A stretch of DNA of 64,000 nucleotides from NCBI GenBank assembly GCA_020055645.1, contig CM034546.1, positions 64,666,001-64,730,000 of the forward strand, written 5' to 3'. The stretch comes from Tomocerus qinae. Lineage: Eukaryota > Arthropoda > Collembola > Entomobryomorpha > Tomoceridae. Shown here one piece after another: positions 23,481 to 34,183 of this stretch. The number at the start of each line of letters is the position of its first letter. The stretch's first letter is position 1. The notes under the pieces are model-generated. The model was not told the origin of the DNA. It saw nothing but the letters and a program-made list of their open reading frames with translations, and searched no databases. The position numbers and the translations under genes were made by a program.

Positions 23481-23766
23481 AAGTTAAAGTAAAACTTTTA
23501 AATCGAAAACGGTTTGAGTCTATTTGTATCAGCTGGTTATCATATTTTATTGCGGCTAACATAGTATAAGTGTATGCATTCATGAGGTAAGGTCGTAAGG
23601 TATGATGATGTGAGATATGTGAAGTCTTTTATGCCAATAAGGCCCAACTACTCTGAATACGTGCAGGAATTTTAAAGCACAGATTGGATATTATCTGAGT
23701 GTACAGTACTAAATCGTATGATTTAGCTGTACATTCAGATAATCACATTATCAAGGTGTCATCATA

Positions 23767-23896
23767 CAGCAATCACTAATCCTCTGATTTGCATAACCTA
23801 ACCTAATATAACCTCACCATGTTAACATAAATTAATGGTAACCTTTAATGTCTACCCGTCCAAGGGTATACAAATTAGGGGATTCGCGATTACTGG
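23767..23896. mobile_element. 130-bp MITE with about 25-bp inverted ends
   Basis: The left end reads CAGCAATCACTAATCCTCTG; the reverse complement of the right end reads CCAGTAATCGCGAATCCCCT, and both go on to RATTTG. A related element with the same AATCCYCTAAT terminus lies in the last intron of the ING-like gene (26609-26725). The interior contains AACCTAACCTAA. No coding capacity. Confidence 0.65.
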
Positions 23897-24791
23897 ACGG
23901 TCCCGCCAGCAAAATTGACTAGGGACCTTTGTTGGCGGGAAGTCAAATTGGCAGCCGACGGGACTCAGACAGTTCATATTTATTATTTATGTAGCGTTTC
24001 TCAGCCTAGGCTGCATCTTCGAAACTGAATAGTGCTCATAATTTATGGGTGTTGGTTACTGACTACTGATAAATTCAAAGCAAAAGAGGATATTTTGTAA
24101 AAAAAAAAGGGTAAAAATCGAAAAATTTTGACAAAATTTTGATACTTTTTGACCAAAAATCTACATTTGTCACTAATTATTTTATTGAATTTGCTAAGAT
24201 TAGTCATTAATTGTTAATAGATTTTGAATCAGGCAGGATATTATTATTGTCCTGGCAAGAACATCCATCCTCCATACACACCGGTCGGCGATCCATACTG
24301 TTAGATAGAGTAAAGTTCACGTGTGCTTGGCGGTAGTCTTAAGACTTAATTAAGTCATTCTCATTAAAGTTGTCTCGTTGCCTCGTTGTCAGTCTTCAAT
24401 CTTCACCAGGATTAGTTTTATTTAGTCTAGCCAGATACCGGAATCGATAAAACAATCAACAATCAAAGCTCATTTTTAGACTCAGCTGAAAGTCCGTAAT
24501 TCACATATTTAATAGTGTATTTTATGTTTTATGCATAATGGTTTGAAATTCAAAAGTTCAGTGTTCAGTGATTGTCCCCTTTCTATCATCAATCATCTAT
24601 TTACCTACAACCTAGGAGCACCTCTCTCTCTCTCTTGGGCTTTTGAGGTTTGATAAATGGATATTAACCAATGGGCGATGAAGTATATCGCGCACTGTTA
24701 AATTTCCACATTTGTTTCTATTATGTAGCCTTAATTTGGATTTGATAATGTTTAATTTTTTGATTTTTAGACTAAAAGTTTTTGTAGCATC

Positions 24792-26999
24792 ATGCTTAGT
24801 CCAGCTGCAATGGAGTCGCTCTACTCAGTGACTTACGTAGAAGACTTTATAGAAACGATAGAAGATTACCCAGATGAAGTGCAACGAAGAATTAGTTTGA
24901 TAATGGATCTGAATTTAACGCTTCGAAGTAAGATGAATTTGTAATATAATCACTATTTTGCTATTCATTGCCATTTAATTACAATTAAGCTGGTACCCAA
25001 TATTAATGCCACCCATCTACATGTATCATGAAATAGCCACAAATTAATAAAATTAATTTTAATAATTTCATGTTTCTGTTTATTTAATATGAAAAGTGTT
25101 GTACATTTTATTTTTATTAGACTTACAGGCTGAAATTGAATCGAGTATGAGCTACCTGATGGAGAATATGGCAAAAGTTGACAGTACTGCAACTGAGGAC
25201 AGAAGTAAAACGAGAATATGTAAAAGAATTCAGGAAATGTTATTGACTGCTCAAGACATCGGAGATGAAAAATTAAAATTGACCGAGGAAATAAAAGAAA
25301 TGTTGGAAAACCAAAGTCATCTACTTGAGGTGGACAGAAAAAATATCGGTAAGACCTTTGTGATTTATAATTGTTAAGACTGTTGAAATAGGTGCGCTCC
25401 TCTTTTGGGTATTTAATACCAATTTTGGTATTAAATTGTGGTACCTTAAGCGGAAATTATGTTTGCCTTTATTTCTTATTTAAATACTGCAATGCAAACT
25501 TATTCTTCATATTATGACTCTAATACAATGAAATACAATAGTTATGCATTTATCTCCATATTGGGGAATTTTCCACAAATGAAGTGTTATTTTAACATTT
25601 TATTTATTTAATAGTAAGTTTTTACAATATGACAAATTATTATATATGTAGTATTAATAAAATTATATTAATAACAATATACTAAGAATAATTGATAGAA
25701 ATAATTGAGGTTGATTTCTGACAATTTGTCCCAAGTATGACAATGAATGTTTGTAAAATTACAGATTTAGAAAGGAGTCAGGTAGAGGAAGGTGAATCAA
25801 AGCATTCGGATACTGAAAATAGACCTATGAAAAAGGCTCGCCGCCGGGCTCGTTTAATCCCGCCAATCTTAGGACCGACGGCACTTGAAGCAGCATTCTC
25901 CTCGGAAATATCAGATTTGTCAAACACCAGTATAGCATCGGGTCTTAATGTTCCTGCTACAAAATCTCAGGCTGGAGCATTTGGTTTTAATGTCCCTGCT
26001 GCAAAATCTACAGTTGGATCATCTGATCTTAATGTCCCTGCTACAAAATCTCAGCCTGGATCATCTGGTCTTAATGTCCCTGCTAAAACGTCTCAGCCTG
26101 GAACATCTGGTCTTAATGTCCCTGCTAGAAAATCTCAGCCTGGATCATCTGGTCTTAATGTCCCTGCTAAAACGTCTCAGCCTGGAACATCTGGTCTTAA
26201 TGTCCCTGGTGCAAAGTCTCAAGTTGGAGCGTCCGGTCTTATTGTCCCTGCTGCAAAATCTCAAGCTGGAGCATCCGGTCTTAATGTCCCTGCTACAAAG
26301 TCCCAGCCTGGAACATCTGGTCTTAATGTCCCTGCTACAAAATCTCAGGCTAAAGCATCTGGCCGTAGTGTTGCTTCTACAAAATCTCAGAAGCTGGTAG
26401 TTGTTACACCCCCAGAAAGTGATAGTTCTCCCGCTGGAGCAGTCGGCAAAGATTTAGAGTCGATGAACACCAAAGTGCAGAAGGAAAGACGAGGAAGAAA
26501 GCGTCGCTCTGGCGGAAAACAATCAAACATTAGTGATGAGCCGCTATATTGCCTGTGTGAAGAGGTAAATTGCGATCTTGTCATCCGAATTGAAATATTA
26601 ACTAAATATAGCAATCCTCTAATCTACGTAACCTAACCTAACATAAAACAACCAAAACATTTAGCTCTTATTCGTACCTACGCTAAACAAATGCAAATTA
26701 GGTTAAATATATTAGGGGATTAGCTAATTACTTCACATATCGTAACGAAATAGTTATAATTCTACAATAAATATTCAATAAGTTGTTTAATAGTGTGTGG
26801 AAACTAATTAACGGTTGCATATTTCATTATTTCATTTTAGGAGTCATATGGAGATATGGTCAAGTGTGATAATGATCTTTGTTCCATCGAGTGGTTCCAT
26901 TTCTCATGTGTTTCTCTCACTACCAAACCAAAAGGTAAATGGTTCTGCCCCAAGTGTCGAGGTGATCGACCGAATGTGATGAAACCGAAAGAGGAATAA
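24792..26999 (+). CDS. Inhibitor of growth (ING)-like PHD finger protein with tandem-repeat insert
   Basis: Four exons join in frame: 24792-24927, 25121-25348, 25765-26564 and 26841-26999, giving 440 residues. The N-terminus (residues 1-121) has the ING helical domain: [20 protein letters not shown] and a long coiled segment ending [11 protein letters not shown]. Residues about 390-435 are a complete C4HC3 PHD finger: YCLC, then [15 protein letters not shown] and KGKWFCPKC, including the aromatic and acidic residues that in ING proteins read histone H3 trimethyl-Lys4. Family members recruit histone acetyltransferase or deacetylase complexes in the nucleus; a basic patch (KKARRRARL) could be a nuclear signal. 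Odd points: residues about 181-335 are eleven 14-residue repeats, lengthening the protein well beyond the usual 240-420, and the C-terminus stops soon after the finger with no clear polybasic tail. Confidence 0.9.
25932..26395 (+). repeat. 42-bp coding minisatellite in the ING-like gene
   Basis: Eleven in-frame units of 42 bp encode a 14-residue repeat of the form [14 protein letters not shown]. Units 4-6 alternate almost exactly ([24 protein letters not shown]), indicating recent unit exchange. All units keep frame, so selection or chance has preserved it. Confidence 0.95.
26609..26725. mobile_element. MITE in the last ING-like intron
   Basis: Ends TAGCAATCCTCTAAT and, reverse-complemented, TAGCTAATCCCCTAAT, matching the family at 23767-23896. 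Interior CGTAACCTAACCTAAC is shared. It does not touch the splice sites. Confidence 0.55.
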
Positions 27000-27410
27000 T
27001 TAAACAGGAATTGGATGCATTTAATTGAGTGAAAGAAGAGAGTACATAAATCGTCGGACTTTACATTTTGATAGTTTAAAAGTACCTAATTGATTAATAA
27101 TTGTTATAGATTGTAGGTTTTGTATGTTTTCTGTTCAGAATTATTGTTAATGTCTTGCCAAATATTATTACTGATTAAGAAATGTATTAATTAATTAGTC
27201 ACAATCAAAAATCAAACTGAAGGATTATTTTGACACTTAATTAAAACAATTTATTAAATGCATGTAGCTAACATTGCGAAGGTTAATTTTTTTACTTTCA
27301 AAAGTTCTGTACGAAGTTCATTGGAGTAATTTCACCGTAGGGAAAGGATTGGCGTAATAATTATTAGTTTTAATAGACATTTTCCCCCTTTAAATTTTAA
27401 CAAGGTATTT
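27000..27410. other. 3' flank of the ING-like gene
   Basis: Presumed 3' UTR and short intergenic DNA. No second gene seen. Confidence 0.35.
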
Positions 27411-28300
27411 ATAATTTTGCAATTAAAACTTTATTTGCGTAATCGTAGTATCGTAGGTGTTTGCATTCTTCTTGTAGGGGAAGCTCGTTGGATCTCCCTA
27501 TTTATAATAGGAGCTCCCAGGCAGTTGCTCACTACCCTTCCCAAAAATTTTTGCCAATAAAGCTGGGTAAAAGTTTTACACTAATTCTAAAGGTAACATT
27601 TCGTAGGGACGGGTGCGAGTGAGTTCATATGGAGTCCCAACATCGAATCGTTTTCCTTATTGCGCCGTATTGTATTAAGATACTGTATTATTTAAAACGT
27701 TCAACAAATAAGTAATGAGGTTGCTAAAATTCCAAGAAATAAAACATTTGCTCTTTATATTCAATATAAGATGCCAGCTAATTAGTATTTTCCAGGCACT
27801 TAACGCCTACAATAATCACGTACAGCAGAAAGCCACGCAAGAGTTAACGAATCAGTACTGAACTGTACACTGTGAAAATTCTCTATAGTTGGTTTACTGG
27901 TAAACTAAGCTATTTTTTAGAAATTACGATCATTTCCTTAGGACTATAATGAAGTATGATGGCAAAAACCAAATCTGTATGACTTCTGCCGATCATTACA
28001 TATTGAAACGCAGTGTTTGTAAAAGTCCATTATGATTAAACTACTATAATAATTCATAATAATTCATAATCCATAATTCTCCCTGTCGCATTTTAGATAT
28101 TGTTTCACCAGCCTAATTTTGTGGCCACAATGTAAGTTTTGACAGTAAGAAGTACAAAACATAAGCTAGCTACTTAGTAATTTCCTTAAAGGGCTATTAA
28201 TGTTTAATGACTGAAGAGTTTCATAAGAGTATATTATATAGCATAAGCCGAAGCAGTATAACTATTTTCCTTATCGATTGTCAATCACCATTTTGTCTCA
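27411..28300 (+). repeat. Segmental duplication, copy with gene (IR upstream region)
   Basis: Direct, diverged copy of 32105-33385. Shared landmarks in order: TTTTGCAATTAAAACTTTAT, GTAGGGACGGGT, AGTATGATGGCAAAAACCA, TGTTTCACCAGCCTAATTTT with a close match, and GACAGTAAGAAGTACAAA. It ends about 20 bp before the start of the ionotropic receptor at 28319, so it contains that gene's promoter. It preserves the empty sites of the two MITEs in the other copy. Confidence 0.8.
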
Positions 28301-28318
28301 GTACTCAGACTGTCTTAC

Positions 28319-31199
28319 ATGTCCTTTAAAAGTGTCATTAAAATGGGTTTAAAGTCTTATCACATCTTTTCCGTGATATTACTGTATATTATTTTAGTTT
28401 CCAAGCATTTTATATCTGGAAATTCTGTTGTGCGTCAAATTGTGAAAGATGAAAGTGAATGCTTCGTAAATCTTGTTCTAGACCTGGAAAGTTTTCCACC
28501 GCTTTTTGATGAAGAGGTGGAAAAGTTGCTCCTGGAAATTGACACACCTTTTGCTTACAGTCGATTAGATATTTTACGGAAACGCTTTTCGGACTTTAAA
28601 TGTGATAATTTATTTGGAATTGTATGTATATATAAGGTGACTAGCCATTGCTGCTACAGAAATGGTCATTATAAAGATAAATTAGAACCTCGTAGAATGC
28701 AATCGAGACTTAATTGTGTTTCTCATGTACTTGTTGCTGTTAATTTTTCAAGTGAAGTTGATATTGATATAGTAAACTTTATTGTTAAAAACATTATAAT
28801 TAAGAAGCCGCTACATTATTTGTATTTCAAAGGAAATGTCAATTTACAATTCACAAAATATTCTAGGATAAACGTAATAATTCAATCTGGTGTATTGGAG
28901 ACTGAAAGAAGCAGAAATAGGTTATTGCATCAAATAAACTCACGAGCATATGAAAAATTTATTTCTTGGGAAAAGGAAGGATTTCTTTCACTTTTTTGGT
29001 CGTTCAACGAATCTCACACACTCAATTATTGCTTTCTCCACAAATTTCGGCGACGTAAGTCCAAGAACTACAATTTCGTTTGTATTTGGTTACAAAATTT
29101 TGGTATATGTCTAAAGTTAGAATAAAACATTTATTTTATTATCTGTAATTTAACAAAAATGTCAGTGACTGAGTCAGGACTGAAAACTGTAAACAACTCT
29201 ATACTAAAATTGAATAATAATAATAAATTTTTGGTGAAGTATCCCTTAATTCACTTTACCAGTTCCCTTGCTAGAAATTATTTTGACTTTTAACTTTCTG
29301 ACTCTGATTTCCTGAGATTATTAATTTAATAATATAAATGTATTATTAAATTACTATAATGAATTTAATATGATTACATTTTCACATTGTGGTCTGTTTT
29401 GTTTTAATATTTCAGTGAATTATTTTGGTAGTAACGAAAACGAAGGTTATCTATCTCCGCTTCCCAAATACAGTGGTCAATCAACAGGAAAGAATGAATA
29501 TCTAATTCTACAACTATTCACGTTAACACACAAAAATTTGGTAACTCTTTCTACTCCGAATGATTATGACTTGCACTGTCTCCTGCCAAACGAAAATATA
29601 CGTTTTCTAAACTTTTCGCACAAGAAATTTCAGATTTACACATTGCTGGCAGCTTTGATATCTACAAGTTATCCAAACATGACAATAGATAATTCGAGAT
29701 TTTGTCGTCGTAGAAAAAAGTTCAATGATTATAGTTATACCCTTCAATTGGGTTTGTCTAAGGAAATTAATGCAATAAGAGTTTCTTCTACAGATCGTCT
29801 ATTTTTGGTTTATCCTTCAAGATCAGAAACATTCAGCGTAATATCCTGTACTGCACTAGATAAAGCCAATTTATTTTTCACGGGTTACACGGCCCCTTAC
29901 GATCCACCAACCTGGATAGCTAGTTTCATTAGTATCACAGCCGTTGTTGTTTTTGTAGAAATTACTCTTCGTTTCAAAAATATTAGTAGCATCTGTATGA
30001 TTTTAAATTGCTACGGTTACATTTTGGAAATCAGCGTAGTTGTACCAAATAAAGTATCTAAACTTCCCTGGTTTAGATTAGTAGTTGGAACATTACTACT
30101 AATGTTAATAATACTGACAAATGGGTACAAAGGATTTGTTATGACAGATGTAGTACTAGAATCTCGTATCCGCAAAATTGAAACATTAAAAGATTTGATT
30201 GAAAAAGACTTGAGAATATTTTCTGAGCTAAGCAATGAAAATGGGAGCTATCTAATAAAAAAGGTTTTAAAGAACCAATTTCTAATTAAAAATTACTCAT
30301 TCAACGTTGATAAATATAGACTGGCCGTTGAGGTACCTATTATTCCGATATTATGGGACATTGAAAGAAATTGGAAAAGTACCATTTCGGAAACTAAAGA
30401 ATCAATAATAGAAGCTTTTGATACTTGTAGTCGTGTTGAACTATGTAAAGCGGAAATGGGAAATTCATTTATCAAAGCCATCATAACGAAAAAAGAAACA
30501 TACAAGGAAAATCATTTTCCTACAAAAATTCTTAAAAAACGAATGATAATGTTCGACAAGTTGTCACAAAATATTAAATTTCCTATTGGATTTCCATTCA
30601 CCACTTCACAAGAATGGATCTCCCAATGTGAACACTCAGCTTACATTGCAACAAATGCTCAAATTTCGAGATTTTTGAACAGTTCAAAGTGGATTTCAAC
30701 TGATGGATCCATTATTGCTCCAAAATCAAGAAAATTGTACGTTTCAAAAATTGAGGATGATTTTTTTCATCAACAGGAGTATCTGGTATTACAAATACAA
30801 GGAACACACGCTAGTCGAATTCAATTCACAATATCATTTCATAAATTCAAGTTAAGGTTAATGTTTCTATTTCAGTCGGGAATTTATCAGGAATGGGAAT
30901 ATTTTATAAGTAGAGAAGTCAGCACAGTTTGTCCTCATTGTTTTCAAAGACCACCTGCAACGTCAAGTCTCAATACTGTAAATGTAATCTCCATATTTAT
31001 TTTAGCCGGAGCTGCAGGTTTAGTTTCCAGTATAGCATTTACTATTGAGTGTATATATTATCATCGCCGCAAAATATATTTGCATGGCATTTTTTACTTT
31101 TACAAGGCCAAAGCATCACTAAATTCTTGCATGAAACGATTGAATCCGAGACTTCACATTCGCCGTTTGTTAAAGATTTTAAATGAATGCAGAAAATAG
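28319..31199 (+). CDS. Divergent ionotropic receptor (IR)
   Basis: Two exons, 28319-29054 and 29416-31199, join with matching phase into 839 residues. The start could equally be 28343, which gives a tighter signal peptide (MGLKSYHIFSVILLYIILVS). An amino-terminal region with paired Cys leads to the first ligand-binding lobe, a helix at WIASFISITAVVVFVEITLR, the re-entrant and second helix region ending LVVGTLLLMLIILTNGYKGF, then the second lobe (LKDLIEKDLRIFSELS) and a last helix (VISIFILAGAAGLVSSIAFT) with a short basic cytoplasmic tail. This is iGluR topology as modified in arthropod IRs, which act as chemosensory cation channels in dendrites. The canonical glutamate-binding Arg/Thr/Asp triad is not evident, as in most divergent IRs. 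No frame lesions, so it appears intact. Ligand and sense (taste or smell) cannot be told. Confidence 0.8.
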
Positions 31200-32104
31200 G
31201 GAAGGTCAGTACAATTGCATAAAAACAAGAACATAAAAAAATTATATAGATCTTTCGCATTTTAATTTTATAACTAACTTAGGTATGACTATTTTGTAAT
31301 AGTACAAATGATAAATAACATTTAATTGGTTATTAAGGCTTGCTTAGCTGGAATGCCTGCTTGGTGCTCTTCATCCTGAATAATAAACCTAGTAAAACTA
31401 AGAGAGTGTAATTTATATCATTCTAATTGTATCATTTTACGGTCTCTCCGTCTGGGACTGTCTGGACTTATCTATCATGCTTATACAACATGTTGTAATA
31501 TGACTGCAGAAATATTATAAATATAAATTTGTAATATTATATGTTTTATTAATATTATTGTGCTGCAATTGTTGTATACGTTTTATAAATAATATGGTTA
31601 ACCGAGCACAAGATAAATTATAGACAGTTTTGGTGGTTGTAACTGCTAATTGATAATATAATGACGACTCTTAAATAGCAGTTGTTATCAAGAATTTGGT
31701 AGAAATGCTACTGCTGCACTGTAATACTGATTACTATGTATGTATGTACTCTGAGTGAGCATTTAAATTGTCTAAGGTATTTATAAATAATTTTTTTTTA
31801 AATCTAGCATTATGCCATAGTTTAATAAGCTATATTTCTGAATTTCTGTTATAGTTTACAAGATATAAAATATAATGAAAAATACATAGAAACTTTGAAA
31901 GTAGTGTTTTAAATGCATGCGTTAAATTGAAATACCAATATTACTAATTGTGGATACTTTAAATGTAATTTTTAAGCTTTACTATTTAATTAATAAAATA
32001 TTTTGTCAGTAATAAAAAGTTGTATTATAAATTAAGGAACTGCCCAATTTATGCATTATGCACTTCCTGAATGTACAAACTAACTACCACATTATATCAT
32101 TTTG
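31200..32104. other. 3' flank of the IR, no gene seen
   Basis: AT-rich, with no exon recognised. It leads directly into the second copy of the duplicated upstream block. Confidence 0.35.
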
Positions 32105-32537
32105 CAATTAAAACTTTATTTGCGTAGTCGTAGGTGTTTGCTCTCTTTTTGTAGACCGTTGGACCTCCCATTTTTTATAATAGGGCAATGAAATGTTCAA
32201 TTTCCTTCAACCTTTTTGCATATAGAGTTGGGTAAGAGTTTTACACTAATTCTAAAGGTAATATATCGTAGGGACGGGTTCAGTTGGTTGTTGGTCTCAT
32301 ATGGAGCCCCAACATCAAATCGTTTGCCTTGTTACAGCGTATTGTATTGAGATACCGTATTACACGTTAAATAAATAACTAATAAGGCTGGTAAAGTTCC
32401 AAGAATAAAACAATATTATTTGCTCTTTATATTCAATGTGAGATGCTAACTAAAGTATTTTGCCATGGAACGTAACGCCTACAATAATCACGTACAACAG
32501 AATACCACGCAACAGTTAACTAATTAGGTACTGAACT

Positions 32538-32756
32538 CATAGTTTCGTATATTCCCATTTCCCAGCTAATTTTGTTGAACAACGGGAAATCCCATCAATT
32601 TGGGAAGTGGGAAATGGAGTGTCGCAACTAGCAAAATTAGGTAGGTCTATGCCACCTGATCTATCTATTTCCCATTTTCCCGCCCACTTAACCTTTTTGT
32701 TTCCTTTTTTCCCCAATGGGAAATTTCTCTCTTCTTTCATTTCCCAAACGAAACTG
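32538..32756. mobile_element. 219-bp MITE with GGGAAAT motifs, hAT-like
   Basis: Present here but absent from the paralogous position near 27862. Flanked by ACTGAACT (32530-32537) and ACTAAACT (32757-32764), 7 of 8 identical, consistent with an 8-bp target duplication. Ends CATAGTTTCGT and, reverse-complemented, CAGTTTCGTTTGGG. TTTCCC/GGGAAA motifs recur through the interior. Confidence 0.65.
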
Positions 32757-32996
32757 ACTAAACTGCATACTGTGATAATTCTTTACATTTGGTTTACTGG
32801 AAAATTAAACAAGGTTTTAGAAAATATAAATAAATATTTCTGACTATTTGAAGTATGATGGCAAAAACCAGGTCTGACTTCTACCGATCGTTCCATATTG
32901 AAACGTCTGGGACAGTGTTTGTAAGTTTATTAAGCTTTATAAATTGACTACTACCATTATACCTTAAGCCATAATATTCCCTGTCGTATTTTAGAT

Positions 32997-33211
32997 TGCA
33001 GAAAAACAGTAGGTGAAAGGTCCTTTTTCTAGACTTCGGTTCTTTTCGGTATTTTCATGTCTGTTGCCCCCTACATATTAAACATGTGACGTAAACGGTT
33101 CCCCTTTCTTTAAGATTTGAAACTGTATGTTATGTCCCTCAACCTTTGGCTACAGTTTACTTTGACTTTCGGGCCTAGAAAAAAGGCCCTTTCATCTGCT
33201 GTTTTCCTGTG
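32997..33211. mobile_element. 215-bp hAT-like MITE with 35-bp inverted ends
   Basis: Flanked by perfect 8-bp repeats TTTTAGAT (32989-32996 and 33212-33219). The paralogous block has a single TTTTAGAT at 28091-28098, a clear empty site. The left end CAGAAAAACAGTAGGTGAAA and the reverse-complemented right end CAGGAAAACAGCAGATGAAA continue together to TTTTTCTAG. Noncoding. Confidence 0.85.
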
Positions 33212-33385
33212 TTTTAGATAATGTTTCACCAACTTAATTTTGTGGCAACAATGTAAGCTTTGACAGTAAGAAGTACAAAGCTTGCTAACTAAGTAATTAT
33301 CTTGAAGGGCTTTTAACTTTTAATGACTGACTGAAGAGTTTCGTAAGAGTATATCTATCACTAACCGAAACAGTAAAACGGGTAT

Positions 33386-34183
33386 ACTATTTCCCTTGAA
33401 AGGTTAACCCGATTTATAGTGTTATATAAACGAATGCTAATATTTTCCAAATAAGACTCTTATGGTGTCTACCATACCAGTACTGTGGGTAGACATTTAT
33501 GTATAAGCTATATACATAAATGGAAAATAATTATGGTAATGTAATTTGAATATGTAGGGAATTAAAATGCATTATAATATATTATGCTGAAAGTTGATGG
33601 GAACGGTAATCTGCAGAAGATACACAAAAGTTATAAAAATAAATAATTAAGTATGTAAATGTGGTTAGCATGGACTGGCTGCATACGGAACAGAATTGTG
33701 TGTATGGTAAGTCCAGAATTAAAGTAACTTATATAATGGCTATTATTGGCTATTTAGAAGTATATATAGATAAGAGATATTGTGTCACAATTTTTTAAAA
33801 CTATTATGGTTAACCGAATATCCAATTACTACAGAGACCGTATAATAATTGGAGTTTGAACTGCTAGTAATTAATTGAAAAATGCCTCACTAAATGCAGC
33901 CTAGACATTGATAAAAATGCTTACTGCTGATTGAAATATGTTCACATAATTAAACATCATGTCCCTATCTCAGCTACAATAAACTTCTTCGCTCCAATGA
34001 TTTATGTACCTACCTAATTATTGAAATAAGCTATATAGTTATTAGCTACTTACAATGGCTTATTATATGAATATCATCAACTGGAACAGTTCATGGAAAT
34101 AATTTGAACTAGAAGTCTTCCGTTTTGTAATTTTTGGTACGATAATGAAGACTTTTTTTTATAAATATAAATAGTTTTCAAAA
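33386..34183. other. Intergenic upstream of the receptor kinase
   Basis: No gene seen. Around 33500-33640 it resembles part of the kinase gene's second intron (35500-35640): both contain a TTTGARTATGTAGG stretch and a GGTAATCTGC-type motif, so a dispersed repeat is likely. Confidence 0.35.

Larger units (their letters stand above)
22221..24791. other. Intergenic upstream of the ING-like gene
   Basis: No gene recognised. It holds a short tandem repeat at 23335-23480 and a MITE at 23767-23896. A CTCTCTCTCTCT run lies near 24625. The last few hundred bases should contain the promoter and 5' UTR of the gene starting at 24792. Confidence 0.4.
32105..33385 (+). repeat. Segmental duplication, orphan copy without a receptor
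   Basis: Copy of the IR upstream region at 27411-28300. Similarity stops at about 33385, just where the receptor reading frame should begin; the following sequence has no IR exon. It is about 400 bp longer because of two insertions at 32538-32756 and 32997-33211. Confidence 0.8.

Noticed and set aside
23765..23830. AACCTAACCTAA as possible arthropod (TTAGG)n telomeric repeat
   Set aside because: Only two units, inside a MITE and repeated in the sister MITE; not a telomere.
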